Source of the DNA: Cunninghamia lanceolata
Lineage: Eukaryota > Streptophyta > Pinopsida > Cupressales > Cupressaceae
Direction: 5' to 3'
Assembly: GCA_027924645.1 (NCBI GenBank)
Contig: BSBN01000334.1
Span: forward strand, 1 to 64,000
DNA length: 64,000 nucleotides
Shown here: in pieces, positions 1 through 12,316 of the stretch
Position numbering within the stretch: the first letter of the stretch is position 1
How the letters are laid out: the number at the start of each line of letters is the position of its first letter
Translations under genes and position numbers: made by a program
Notes under the pieces: model-generated
What the model was told of the DNA's origin: nothing
The model's database searches: none
The model's input: only the letters and a program-made list of their open reading frames with translations

Positions 1-2476
1 TCGATAAGTAGCCTTGTTTGACAGAGTAAGATCCTAAAATAGAGGGGCACCAGAATAGTTTGTTAGATTTAGGGGAATAAAAGATCTTTCTTTGTCTTAA
101 CAAATTTGTAAGAGTGTCTTTCTAATCTTGAGGAAAATCTAGATCTGAAAAATCTCTCCATGAAACCAAATTCTTGAAAATCCATGAATGATCATCCTGC
201 CTAACCAAGTAATCCTTAACATGAATTCCCCAAGTTTGACAAAGAACCTGTTTAGCCTAGATCAGTCCTAGAGTGGAGTCTATCTTCACATAACCATTCT
301 AAGAATCTTCCCAAAAGAGAGATTTTTCCCCATTATAAATATTCTAGGAAAGAAAGGAAGAATGACTTCTCTACATTTGACAATGAAATTCCAAATCCTA
401 GGTCCAGATGGTGGATTTGCCACAGTGAAAATTCTCTTAGGATCTTGTGAGTCAAGATACTTAGCTTGCATAATTTTACACCATTTCTAATTTGGCCTAT
501 CAAACATTTGCCAGGATAACTTAGCCCCCAGAGCTAGATTGTGAGCCTCAAGATTCAGAATTCCAGCTCCACCATTGATTTTAGGAATGCAGATTTTGTC
601 TAAGGAAATTAAGGCAACAATCTTTTTTTTCTGTAGAGTCTAAATTTCCTTTCCACAAAAATTTTCTAACACTTTTGAAATTCTGCAATGATACCCTTGG
701 GCATGTTCAAAACAGACATCATATACACTGGAATGGTAGCTAAGACAACCTTAATCATAACAAGTTTTCCAGAAAAAGTTAACCATCTATTTTTCCATGT
801 AGAAATTTTGTTTCTAATTGAATCCAACACTTTGTTCTAGAAATATTTTTTGTTAGCTCTTGAAAACAAAGGCACCCTTAAATGTTGCGAAGGAAGTAAC
901 CCTAATTTGAAGCCCAAAAGTTGGCAAATTCTTTATTGAGAATTAACATCAGTGTGGAAGAACAAAATATGAGATTTATGAGGATTGATCTACTGCCCAG
1001 AAGCTACACAATAAGAGTCTAAAATTGATTTGATAATCTTAGCCTCTTCTAAGGAAGCACAGCCAAAAAGTAAAGTATCATCCGCAAAAGGATAGTGAGT
1101 AATAGGAAAAGGAAAGTGAGGGCTCTTGACCCCAATCCATTTATTCTAACAGACTACAAAATAGATACTTCTATTCAAATCCTCTGTCAAGATGATAAAA
1201 AGAAAGGGAGAGACAGGATCTCCTTACCTGATTCCTTGTGAAGTTTTGAAGAAACTACATGTTTTCCCATTAAGCACAATAGAAAATCTTGGGCTAGAAA
1301 TGCATGCTAGGATCCACTTGTAGAAAGAATCAGAAAAAGCAAACTTGGAAAGAACTTTTAGAAGAAAAGACCAGTTCACCCTATCATATGCTTTGAGCAT
1401 ATCTAGTTTCAACATCATAGATTTCAATTTCTGATCATTGATGGAATGAATTACTTTGTGTGCAAAAATAACACCTTTGAAAGTTTCTTTCCCTTGCACA
1501 AATCCTCCCTGTTCTTCAAAAATGATATTTGGAATAATATGCACTAAATCATGGTGATTTCCTTTGTAATAATTTTGTACAATGTATTACACAAGGCAAT
1601 CCATCTAAAATCAATAAAGGAGGAGGGGTTCTTCTTCTTGGGAATAAGAGCTAGAAAGGTGTTGTTTAGCTCTTTTAAAATGTTTTTTGTCTTTCTAGCC
1701 TCCTCAACAATTACCCAAACATCTTTGCCAATGAAATCCAAGTTTTCTAGAAGAATAAAGCAGAAAATTCATCTGGACTTGGAGCCTTTTCAGGGGCCAT
1801 AGAAAAGATAATAGCCCTAATTTCTTCCAAAGAAAAAGGACTAAGAAGCATTTTGTTATCTTCAAGAGTCACTAAAGAAGTAATATTATCATAATGGAGT
1901 TAAAAGAAGCATCTGAAGAGCTTGAAGAGGATAGAAGCTTTTTCTAAAAAAGAATAGCTTCTTCTTGAATTTCCTTTTCAATAGTAAGAAGTCTTCCATC
2001 TGAAGAATTGATGCTACAAATGGAGTTTTTATAGCTTTTGATCTTGGCTGAGGCATGGAAATTTTTTGTGGTTTTGTCTCCATCTTTTATCCAAAGCTCC
2101 CTTGAGTGTTGCTTCCAGTAGATTTCTTCTCTCGAAAGGAGTTCTTGAAGCTGGACTTTCAAAGAAGTTTCTTTTCATAACTCATTAAACTATTCATACC
2201 ATGTGCAATAATGTGTTCATTCAAAGACTTTAATTCCTCTTGAAGCTTTTTTTTTCCACAAAAATACTCTTGAAATGCAAAGAGTTCTAGCTTCTAATTT
2301 AATGATTTTTGAGGAATTGAGGCTTTTTAGTGAATCGATACATTTTGGACCCAAAATTATAAGGGGCATTTTTCTAGGTTTGCTCCATAAAAGGTAGAAA
2401 TTTTGGATCTCTAAACCACATTGATTCAAATTTGAAAGGAGATTTGAAGGAGAGCAAAGACCTTTTGTCAATGCAA
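1..2476 (-). mobile_element. 5'-truncated L1-type LINE
   Basis: The - strand reads as a plant L1-like ORF2 from the region just before the reverse transcriptase (2471) to near its C-terminus (286-471), with several stops and frame changes. No apurinic endonuclease domain is visible, so the copy starts downstream of it, as expected for 5' truncation during target-primed reverse transcription. The right junction at about 2476 is where the sequence becomes homologous to position 311 of the LARD LTR seen at 60143-64000, so the LINE inserted into that LTR. The 3' end, poly(A) and target-site duplication lie left of the window. Confidence 0.85.
286..2162 (-). pseudogene. LINE reverse transcriptase (ORF2 fragment), broken
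   Basis: Recognisable blocks in order are the pre-RT segment with EEIYWKQHSRELWIKDGDKT (about 2130-2070), the fingers segment LALIPKKKNPSSFIDFRWIA (about 1655-1590), the palm motif KLDMLKAYDRVNW (about 1420-1380), and the catalytic FADDTLLFG (about 1095-1065). A C-terminal part typical of plant L1 elements lies at 471-286. The enzyme would copy LINE RNA at the nicked target. Stops interrupt it, for instance after SQGIR at 1224, and the frame changes between blocks, so it is a dead copy. The catalytic aspartates are still readable. Confidence 0.85.
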
Positions 2477-4770
2477 AATGAAAATCAATAAAAATGCATT
2501 TTTGAATTATTTGTTGGAGTAATGGATTCTATTTTAGGACATGGAAGAGATGGTAGATTCAAAAAGGAAATTAATTATCTTAGTAGAGACAAATTTTTAA
2601 AAATGTAAGAGTGAGTGGGAGGAAAAGACAGTTGTCATTAATTGTATTTTCTATTTTGTTTTAGAATGTATATCTTATATAAAGGAATTTGAGAGGAATT
2701 GGAAAATATTATTTCTTCCCGTGAAAAATAAAATAGGGGAAAAATGCTCAGTCTGAAATAGAAATAAAAATAGGGAATTCTTTATGGAGATTCAGATGAA
2801 AAATCAAAGGAGTAGAAAAGAAAAGAAAAGAGAAGATTCAAAGAGGAAATCCAGGTATGAATGGTTGATTTTCTATTACATGAAAGTTTGATTCTACAAA
2901 TAGATGTTTTTCTTGAATAATTTGCTTGTGCTTATCTTGAAATTCCTTTAGACCTTGTCTCTTCTGGTTTTCATAAAACAAATTTAGGCCTAGTTTATGC
3001 TTCATGCATGGCATTAAGAATTGAATTTGTCTATTTAGAAAATCTTATTTCCTTCTGTGTGATAACTTGCATTTACCAGTAGATCTTGGGATTTCATTAA
3101 TCCTTTTGTGTATACATTGCAATCATTCAAATTAATATTATTTCAAGGTTTTGATACCAATTTTTTCCCTTGTCAGTAGTCATGTGTCTTATCTTGCCTC
3201 CACATTTTTCTATGCATGTCTACTATGGTTGTTGTAACTACAATATCTAGCAAATTTCCCCTATCATTATGACTTGATGGTTGTCTCTTTATTATTAATG
3301 AAAATAAGAGACTCTACACATCATAATAACAATCCTATTTATTAGAAAGCTTTATTTGCATCACCAATTTCTTTTGTGTCATTCTTGGAATGATTGTGTT
3401 GTTGCCATTGACTTGTGCTTGAAAGTTCTTAAAGCCTCATCAATAATCCATTTGTGCATATTTCTGCAATCTCTAAAGACCTTATTTCACTGCATCCTCT
3501 TCTTTCCCTCAAAATAATTCCTTATAACCCTGCGTAATCAGTGCAAATTGTAGTGTGAAATATGGCTTAAGTTTATTTTAATGCTTGGTTTTTTTAAAGA
3601 AGTTTAAATATGCTTTTTGACCATTCATTGAAGGCATCCAGTCTCAGTGTAAATCTGCATTTTATCCATATTGCAGAAGCATGGAAAGAAAATAGTTATT
3701 TCTAAATATTTATCTCCACATGTTATAAGGTAGAGAAAAACATTAGATGTTACTCAATATATGAATTGTATTGTAGAAGGCGTTGAATTATTTGAGGAAA
3801 TTCCTAAAATCAAATATACCTGCGTTGACCCTTTTATTTTGTAGTTGGAATATTAATTTTCCTTGGAAAGGTGTTGACCAAGTTAGGAATATTTATATAA
3901 GTGATAATTTATATTATGTTTTCATTCCATATCTTGAGTGAGCATGTCTTAGATTTCCTTCTTTTCTACTATTTTTTTAATTGTTAAAGATTCCTTTGAG
4001 ACTATACTAAGTGCACACATTCTATGGTTGGAAGCTTCATGGGAATTACATTCTTGGTTTAGAATTGGATTTTCATTCTTTCAAAGGGTGTTTCCACTAG
4101 CACACTTTGTAACATTCCTATCTATTCTACAATAGCCATTTTGTATGTCCCTTAAGTTCATTTGCTTATTACTTAGATACAATGATTGCCTTGGCCATGA
4201 ATGGAATGCTTAACGTAAGGGGAGGGTCTTTAAATTGGTGGGCAATTGGATTTGGTCAATTGGGCATGTATTCCATGTTGAGGATCTTGTGGAAATCGAG
4301 GATCTTGTGGAAATGATGTTTCTAAATTCATATATGTAGCATGATACTTTCTAAAGGATTTAAACATTTCTAGTTGATCCCTTTTGATTTCCTAAATTGG
4401 ATTCTTAGTTGATCCTTTGTATCTTTTATTTGATTTTATAAGAAAAGATTATTTCCTTAGACTTTGGTGGCTTATCATCCTCAGGAACCAGAATTTTGTC
4501 TTTATCAAGAAACCTTAGTTCTTTTCTTTTCTAGTTTACACCTAGAGTGGTTAATTTATATGTGATTTGGTTTCTTAAACAAAGCCTTGATCGACTTGAT
4601 TGTTTTTAGAAACATAGACCTTGATTCTAAGCTAATATACCTCCTTATCTTCTAGCATTATGTCATAGCATGATTCGGCCTCTTAGCTTGTATGGCGATC
4701 TACATCCTTTTAGAACCATACTCTTTAATACAATTTTAATTTTATTGAATAAGTGATTTGTTTAATATTT

Positions 4771-6088
4771 TGTAATATCCACCCTAGTTTGATGATAAAA
4801 GAAAAAATAAACAACTTACATTAACTTGTAATAGTTCCATGAACATCACTGTACAACTTCATTGGATCATAGAGAAGAAATTGAAACTAATTCATACCTT
4901 TGCATATTGCACCCAAAAAAGGTTGTATTGCTGCAAAACTAATATTACCACAATGTTGTTTAATAGCAACTTCACTAGACTAAAGAAAACTCAGTGATAA
5001 TGCTCTTCCTGTATGCTAGTACGGTAGCCCAGATTAGTCTTAGAATGCTTATAGCAAACTCCAAACTGCATATTCTCTGATCAAAGATGCTGATCATGCA
5101 TAACTAAGGTCTAGGCGTCACCCTTGACCTTGAAATAAGACACAAGATAATCAAACTTTTCACCTCAAATATTCCCACGCCACTTCAGGCTGGTACGACA
5201 TTGATGCTTCGTACAACAAGTTGGGAATTCACAATCTAATGCTATTGTTTCTCACTAACTGCCCAGAACTAGGCATTCATACATAGAAAATCTGGAACTA
5301 TTCTTAGATAAACTCCACCCTTGCATTCTTTGCACCACAAACATGCCCTTATAAGACAGGTATGGCTGGACTTGCATGGCAACCTCAGGAACAACCCCAG
5401 CCATTGACTAACACCATAAAATATAAAAACACTACAAAATTCCACTACCAAAAGATTATTTCAGACTCTAAAACTGAACCAAAACCTTCACTCCAAAACT
5501 AATCGATTTACATCAAACTCCATGCATGCCTAATGTGTTTTCTGATATGAATTCAGCAAGCTCAAGTTGGGGTTGATCTCTCACAACTGGAGGTAGATAG
5601 AAGATGGGAGCTAAACAGCCCCAGAGCTGAACCCTACTCAATAGAAAAGTCACAGGATAGAAGAAAATCCAAAATGCCAACACATATCCCCCAAAAATGA
5701 GCCTTAAAAATTAGTAAATAGGCCTTAGAAGACCCCCAATGCTCCTAGCCAAAAATAGAATATTCTTTGCTAATATCAACATGAGTGCTCCTATAACTTT
5801 GTTAGTTACAACCTAAGATAAGAATAGCAAATAGTTATTAACTAACTAAAACTCGCGCCACTATAAAATGCCCAACCTAGAAAAGAAGTTTACTGACAAA
5901 GGGGCCCACCCACTACAACACCCATTGAGGAAGAAAACTGACCACTATTAAAAGAATTAAGTTTTTAAAGAAACATTTGGTCTTTTAATAGTCTCATCTC
6001 CCTTACCACAAAAAAATAGCTTTCAGGAAATTATTAAAAGCTAACTTATTTTTAGTTTTTCTATCACTGAGAAAAAGGGGATATTATA
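4771..6088 (-). repeat. 3' LTR of the gag-protease element
   Basis: Starts TGTAATATCC and ends GGGGATATTATA on the + strand; the final CA has mutated compared with the partner LTR. It aligns end to end with 8692-10014, with scattered substitutions. Confidence 0.9.
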
Positions 6089-6103
6089 ATCCTTCCTCCC
6101 TGA
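6089..6103 (-). other. Polypurine tract of the gag-protease element
   Basis: On the - strand the 3' LTR is immediately preceded by a purine run containing AGGGAGGAAGGAT, the plus-strand primer site. This sets the element's orientation. Confidence 0.7.
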
Positions 6104-6652
6104 AGTTGCTTGCCCCCAAGCAATTGGCAATCTATAACCAACAGAACCATCCTAAATAATGTCACTCCAGGATCCCAAATTAGTCTAGGAGGTTTGTGAA
6201 CTCCCAAATACCATGTGCCATGCCCTCTCACAATTGCAATCACCATTGTTCTTCCTCCAAGAGACTTTGAATGATGAACCCAAGCATGTGGAAGTTTTCT
6301 GTCCTGACTAAACTCCCAAGGTAAACTATCATAATTTGAGTCTTGAACCTTTGTAAAGTGAACTTCCAAGGTCTGGAAGGTCTGAAAAAGCACGTCCTCA
6401 CTGCTATTCATAACTGAAATAATCTAATTTTAGCTCCATACCTAAGGAACAATAGTTGTCTCGAAGGAGTCTCCCAATAAGAATGCCTTTCACACTTCCA
6501 ATCCAAGTGCTTTCAACCAATGAAAACTCCAAGGTGTTAGGATTTTTGTAATCAACATCAAACATTGCATGCTCTCTGAAATCATCCTCTTGCTCCCAAT
6601 GTGGGTTTGAGACAACTACCTCATCTTCTTCTTCCAATTGGTCTTTGTACAA
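6104..6652 (-). pseudogene. Unassigned 3' open-frame region of the gag-protease element
   Basis: Two - strand frames, 6652-6404 and 6411-6064, lie between the protease and the polypurine tract. The first is acidic near its start (LEEEDEVV). The second contains SLGGRTMVIAIVRGHGTWYL and runs through the polypurine tract into the LTR. I do not recognise a domain. The region could be a remnant of the original pol region after RT-IN loss, or a family-specific ORF. Confidence 0.4.
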
Positions 6653-6678
6653 AATACATTATGAACTTGCACTTTTTA

Positions 6679-7101
6679 CTAATGTCCTAATTTTCCAGCC
6701 AGCTCATCATCTCCTTGCGGAAACTTCTCAGACCATTTGCGGCTGAATTCTTGACTTTGCTTATTTGGTAAGACTTGCATAGCTGAAAGGTATTCCTTTT
6801 TCTCTTCCATTCTTCTTGTAGTGTGAACACATGATGTATCATTCGACATTCCCCTCAAAACCATTGTTTTTCCATCATTTTGAAACTTAAGTTCCTTGGT
6901 TTGAAGGTTCAAATAAATCTCTCCCAACGACTTAAGCCACTGAATGCCAAGGACAATATCTGAATCACTAATACTTACTATGTGAAACACATCCTTGACC
7001 TCATAGTTTCCCAAATGGAGGCTCAAATTTGGAATCCTACTTGTGCATTGGATTGTAAACCCATCTGCAACCATAACATTGAATCCCTCAAACTCCTCCA
7101 T
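6679..7101 (-). pseudogene. Retropepsin-like aspartic protease (gag-asp type)
   Basis: The frame contains the fold expected of plant Ty3 gag-proteases (RVP_2-like): FTIQCTSRIPNLSLHLGNYE, then DVFHIVSISDSDIVLGIQWL, then a C-terminal strand. The catalytic Asp-Thr/Ser-Gly segment lies just upstream (about 7170-7120, around ALIDTGATYNFIDE) in the same frame but beyond a stop. It would cleave the Gag polyprotein. It is in the same frame as most of gag, so element translation was probably one Gag-PR product. Confidence 0.75.
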
Positions 7102-7179
7102 CTAAAGTCCTCTTCGTGCTACAACTCCTTCATCAATGAAGTTGTAAGTAGCACCAGTATCAATGAGGGCAGCAATTCG

Positions 7180-8541
7180 CTATCCACACAGTATACATTG
7201 AATCCTAAAGGGATCATTCCCTGGTTGGCATGAAAGTTGGGCAAAAATACCATTATCAACTTTCTTGTTTTTTGGCCCGTCTGGAGCTTCATAAAATTCT
7301 TTAACTTCTTTGCAATATTTGAATTGAGCTTGCTGTTCTATTTTTTTTGCTTCATAATCAGCATCTACATACACCTCCAAATTATGTGCTCGACCCTTCT
7401 CATAGCATTGTGACCCAGAGCCCATGGTTCTTTGCATGTGAAACACAATTTTTTTGTCTTGAGCTCATTTTTTGACTTCATCACTCATTCTCTACATAGG
7501 TGGCTTCTGCTCATTGGAAATTTTTGAGATTGGTTCCTTATCTTTATTGAGTGGAGGCGATTTGACTTCCATCTTGGCCTTTGGAGTAGAAAAATCCATG
7601 CTTATTGCCTTTTTAATGGCCTCTTGCAAAGTTTGTGAGTCCAAGGATTTGACCCACCCTCTAATTAGTTCATCTAGTCCTTCAACAAATAGAAAGATGA
7701 GTCTTCTTTTTGAAATGTCCAGAACCATTACGCTAAGTCTTTGAAACTCAATGACGTATGCATCAATAGTTCTGGTCTATTTCAGCTGTGCTAGGTCCTT
7801 GAAGCTTTGCTCGAGATCTTTCTTATCAAACCTCTCGATGAGTCTATTGGTGAACTCATCGTAGGTAGTAATCAACATGTGAACCTATGTCACAAGGCCA
7901 TGATACTACCACTCATAAGCAGCCCCATCCAAGTGTAATGTTGCAAAGTTTAAGGTTGTCTCTTCTGGCATAGGCTTCAGAGTAATATAAGTGTCGAGCT
8001 TTTGCACCCAAGCTCTTGTAATGCATCTTCCACTACTATCAAATTTCTCCATAGACACTTTACCCAGAGCATGCTTGTAATCCTTGTTCTCCTTGTTATC
8101 CAGTCTCCACCATTCCTTGTTCTCCCTGTTGTCTAGTCTTCCACCATTTCTTTTTATCTGATTCAAAAATTGATCAAATGTTAGACTTCTACGTACAAGA
8201 CCAGGAAGGGTCATATATTCATCATGATTCACCATGATATCATCAGTGAACATAACTCTCTCCTCATGTTCAGGTAGTATTTATTCCCTTCTATTTGCAA
8301 AGGGTTGAAGGGGTCTTGCAGCTGATCCCACTGAGGTCTTAGTAGGTGTTCTCACATGATCATTTCGGGCTCCATTTTTTTGTGAGTTGCTGGCTTCAAT
8401 ATTGTTTCTTGTGCCTAGAACTAAGTTCTGATCCAATTTACCCACTAATCTTGCTATCATCTCATACATATGATCAAACTTCCTCTCTATTAGTTTACCT
8501 GGGCTTTCAGGTGGATAGTTTTCTTTGTCCCCATCTGCCAT
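7180..8541 (-). pseudogene. Ty3/gypsy-type Gag, broken
   Basis: The probable start is the ATG at 8541 (MADGDKENYPPES), about 150 bp downstream of the PBS. The capsid part has the plant Ty3 signature AWVQKLDTYITLKP and LNFATLHLDGAAYEW (about 8030-7906), then the tail ELIRGWVKSLDSQTLQEAI (about 7680-7620). A CCHC zinc knuckle CFTCKEPWALGH is readable at about 7445-7410 but in a shifted frame, beside a homopolymer T run at 7449-7455. Stops after 7906 and 7492 and this frameshift inactivate it. Gag would package RNA into virus-like particles in the cytoplasm. Confidence 0.8.
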
Positions 8542-8678
8542 GATTGATTCTTCCTCAACCGTATTTGAGATAACTGAAGTTTTCAACTTTCTTTCCTCTC
8601 TCTACTTATACCTCCTTTCCCTGTCAATGGATTGCTGCATGTAGAGTAAAAAAAAATTCACAAGCTGGTAGGATACCA

Positions 8679-8690
8679 GCTCTGATACCA
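8679..8690 (-). other. Primer-binding site, initiator-Met tRNA
   Basis: The - strand reads TGGTATCAGAGC one base inside the 5' LTR. This is the complement of the 3' end of plant initiator-Met tRNA and marks the start of minus-strand synthesis. Confidence 0.85.
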
Positions 8691-8691
8691 C

Positions 8692-10014
8692 TACAATATC
8701 TACCCCAGTTTGATGATAAAAGAAAAAATAAACAACTTACATTAACTTGTAATAGTTCCGTGAACATCACTATGCAACTTCATTGGATCATAGAGAAGAA
8801 ATTGAAACTAATTCATACCTTTGCATATTGCACCCAGAAAAGGTTGTATTGCTACAAAACTAATATTACCATAAGGTTGTTTAATAACAACTTCACCAGA
8901 CTGAAGAAAACTCAGTGATAATGCTCTTCCTATATGCTGGTATGACAGCCCAGATTAGTCTCAGAATGCTTACAACAAACTCCAAATTGCATATTCCTTG
9001 ATCAAAAATGCTGATCATGCATAACTAAGGTCTAGGCGTCACCCTTGAGCTTGCAATAAGACACAAAATAATTTAACTTTTCACCTCAAATAGTCCCATG
9101 CCACTTTAGGCTAGTATGACATTGATGCTTGGTACAACAAGCTGGGAATTCACAATCTAATGCTATTGTTTTCTCACTAACTACCCAGAATTGGGTGTTC
9201 ATACATAGAAAATTTGGAACTATTCTCAGATAAACTCCACCCTTACATTCTTTGCACTACAAACATGCCCTTATAACAAAGGTACAGTTGGACCTGCATG
9301 GTAACCTCAGGAATAACCCCAGCTATTGACTAACACTAGAAAATATAAAAAACACTACAAAATTCCACTACCAAAAGATTATTTCAAACTCTAAAACTGA
9401 ACCAAAAAACTTCACTCCAAAACTGATCGATTTACGTCAAACTCCATGCATGCCTAATGTGTTTTCTGATATGAATTCACCAAGCTCTAGTTGGGTTGAT
9501 CTCTCACAACCCGGATCTAGATAGAAGATGGGGAGCTAACAGCCCCAGAGTTGAACCCTGCACAATAACAAAGTCACAGAACATAAGAAACTCCAAAATC
9601 CCAATGCATATCCCCCCAAAAAATGAGCCTCAAAAATTAATAAATAGACCTCAGAAGACCCCCAACGCTCCTAGCCAAAAATAGAATATTATTTGCTAAT
9701 ATTAACTTGAGTGCTCCTATAACTTTGTTAGTTACAACCCAAGATAAGAATAGCAATTAGCTATTAATTGACAAAAACTGGTGACACTATGCAATGCCCA
9801 GCCCAGAAAAGAAGTTTACCGACAATGGGGCCCACCCACTACAACACCCACTGAGGAAGTAAACTAACCACTATTAAAAGAATTAAGTTTTTTAAAGAAA
9901 CATTTGGTCTTTTAATAGTCTCGTCTCCTTACCACAAAAAATTAGCTTTCAGGAAATTATTAAAAGATAACTTATTTTCAATTTTTCTATCACTGAGAAA
10001 AAGGGGACATTACA
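8692..10014 (-). repeat. 5' LTR of the gag-protease element
   Basis: 1323 bp, aligned end to end with 4771-6088. It ends ACATTACA at 10014 next to the TSD copy TATTT. Confidence 0.9.
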
Positions 10015-10454
10015 TATTTTATTGTGTATCGAATTCTAGTGTTTTGGTTTAGTCACTTGCACAATGTTCTTAATTTTGAGAGAATAAGATAAATGCAAAC
10101 TACTTAGACTATTTCTAAATTAAGGAAGGAAAATAATTATAGTTTTGTTTTCATGAAAACCTTTTAAATCAAATTTAAGAATAGTATGTAGTATAGTTTA
10201 ATTTAGCGTTAAATTTATCATGGTATTAAATATTTTATGTATTGAATATATTTTGTACAATCATGGTAGCTATGAGTTGTAGAAGTATTAAATATGTTAA
10301 TCAGGGTAATTTCAATCTTGTCTAGTAGTTTAGTGCTAGTATGTTAGTTAGAAGTTTCTAAATTGACTAGGGTTGATTCTAGATTATTCTTATTTCTTTT
10401 TTAGCCAAACTTCTTACACTATTGAGTCTTGATTTGAAATAATGAATTAGTGAT

Positions 10455-10464
10455 TATATAAATA
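10455..10464 (+). promoter_or_regulatory. TATA box of LARD 5' LTR
   Basis: TATATAAATA is conserved at the matching place in the other LTR (63137-63146) in otherwise drifting AT-rich sequence. It would divide the LTR into a U3 of about 3.0 kb and an R-U5 of about 1.45 kb. Confidence 0.5.
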
Positions 10465-11944
10465 GATGAAATCATTTCAACCTTGTTTAAGTTGTACCTA
10501 CGGAGGAAACAACATTTGTAAAAGTTTTCTTGAATTGAACAATACTAGATATGTTTGGTAATAAGATCTCTAGAAATAGAAATCATTTTGTGACATTGTG
10601 AACTTAATACTTTATGTCACAATAGAATAATCTTAGTCAAGATTCTTTCTTTTAATCCAATTCCTTGGCCTCTTCTTGTCATATGAGGAATAAGTTGAAC
10701 TAGATTAGTAAGTAAATATCTTAAGGTGTTGTGAGTAAGTAGTCTAATCCACTCTTGGGTTGGTTATTTTGACTTATGTGAGTTATATCTATAGCTAGTT
10801 GTTTGTTATTTAGACTTGAGTAACCCTTGTTAAGACTCTTAGAGTATCATATTTTATACCAGGGAGTAGGTCAAATTTAATTTTGTGGTTACCTAGAAGG
10901 AGGATGTCAAGTGTTTTCAATATTTGGTTGTATAATGAGCGATTCTAGTTTTTTGGACCTCAAGCTTTTAGTTAATATTTACTTGGAAAGTGTAGCATCT
11001 ACTTGGAATGATTCTTCTTGCTCTTTGCATGTTTTCTAAAAATGAAAATAATTTAGTGTGAATGACTTCTTAGAAAGAAAAAACTTGAAATTATATGGCG
11101 AGATAAGACTATCTATTTGTCTGTTGACGACTTGTCTTCCAAATGAGTGTATTGATAATGAAAGTTTATTAATAATGGAATTAAGTATGTTTGAATGCTT
11201 CCTTGAGAAGATGTATGTTGCATAAGTAAATATTTTTCTTACGATCTTGTATGCATCATTGGATGTTGTAGGTTTTGTATTATGAATATACTTTCTATTT
11301 CTACATTTTTGTATGATGAGATAGAGAAAGTGCACAGATGGGTGCCAAATATGGAGCTATAGAGAAGGGTAGGTTTCTATTCGTAACATATCTACCGAAC
11401 ATGACTAAAAAAATGATTTGGCTGAAGGTTGTCAATCAAATTACTAGTAGTTACTATTTGATATTATATTTCTTTCTCTACCATATCATGATATTAGATC
11501 AATATGCATTTGACACATGCTAGAGATATTAGATATATAATGCTACACCATATTCCTTCACACATGCCAGCTACAATTTTCTACACCCCTCATGTAGGGT
11601 TGGGCTTCTCCATTTAGGAGTAAGACCAGGGAGGTGCGAGCCTTGTGCTAGGCAGTAAATCACCTTGATGATGCTCTCTCTCTCTCCACTAGATTTGGTG
11701 TCAAATATATGGTATGATATCGAAGACATTGTATGGTATAATACTTTTGTTCTAAGCCTATTTGGCTAGATGTTGTAAAGGTTTAGACCTTTTTGCAAGC
11801 TATTTAATTAGCTAATTTAATTACTCTTATTTGATTTTAATGATTAAAGATTATGGGAAAATTTTGTGTATTCATCCCTTTTTTCGCTCTATTTTATTAG
11901 AATAATATTAATTTATTTGTGTTGTTTAGAGTGGTTCTTACATG

Positions 11945-11956
11945 TGGTATCAGAGC
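11945..11956 (+). other. Primer-binding site of the LARD-like element
   Basis: TGGTATCAGAGC lies two bases after the LTR end TTACA. It is a perfect match to the plant initiator-Met PBS and fixes both the LTR end and the + orientation. Confidence 0.85.
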
Positions 11957-12316
11957 ATTCTATGTTCAACACTTGAGCCTCGAGTCTTCTATGCTTAAGA
12001 TTGCATTATAGTAATGTGATCATGTTTGATGACCTAATATTATAGGTGCATCGAATGTTTTGAAGACCTTAGTCTTAGGTTGAAGATTCTTTAGATGGGT
12101 TGGAATATTTTTGATTCTTAGATGGTTCAGTTAGGAACCAAGAAGAAGAACATATGTTTTTTGATTGATTTAATCAGAGTGCTCTAGAGTCGTGAGTCCT
12201 CTTCGCTTTAGTTGTATTTTTGTAGGACTTTGTAGTGAGAATGATGTCATGGTAAAACAAGGATTTGTGATCTTTTTGAATTAAGAATTGAATAACAAGA
12301 TAGACCAGATGAATAT
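11957..12316 (+). other. Left part of the LARD internal domain
   Basis: About 360 bp between the PBS and the copia A insertion. No open frame or known motif is seen. The last five bases, AATAT, are the left TSD copy of copia A. Confidence 0.6.

Larger units (their letters stand above)
4771..10014 (-). mobile_element. Non-autonomous gag-protease LTR retrotransposon (TR-GAG-like)
   Basis: A complete element flanked by a perfect 5-bp TSD, TATTT (4766-4770 and 10015-10019), inserted in the LARD 5' LTR. LTRs of 1318 and 1323 bp with TGTAAT/ATTACA ends flank an internal region of only 2.6 kb. On the - strand this has an initiator-Met PBS, a Ty3-type gag, an aspartic protease, a short unassigned 3' region and a polypurine tract. 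RT, RNase H and integrase are absent, so it must be mobilised in trans. This matches the published description of TR-GAG elements. Confidence 0.85.
2477..11942 (+). repeat. 5' LTR of the LARD-like element, interrupted
   Basis: Segments 2477-4770 and 10015-11942 align collinearly with 60454-64000; for example 2477 pairs with 60454, and 10020 follows 4770 without loss once the insertion at 4771-10014 and one TATTT copy are removed. The end is ...GGTTCTTACA at 11942, two bases before the PBS. The first ~311 bp are separated from this copy by the LINE. The two LTRs differ by many substitutions and small indels, visibly more than the inner elements' LTR pairs, which fits its being the oldest layer. 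No coding potential is seen at 2480-4770 or 10020-11940. Confidence 0.8.

Noticed and set aside
11945..11956. tRNA-Met gene fragment
   Set aside because: The 12-bp match is the complement of a tRNA end located next to an LTR, so it is a primer-binding site; no cloverleaf is present.
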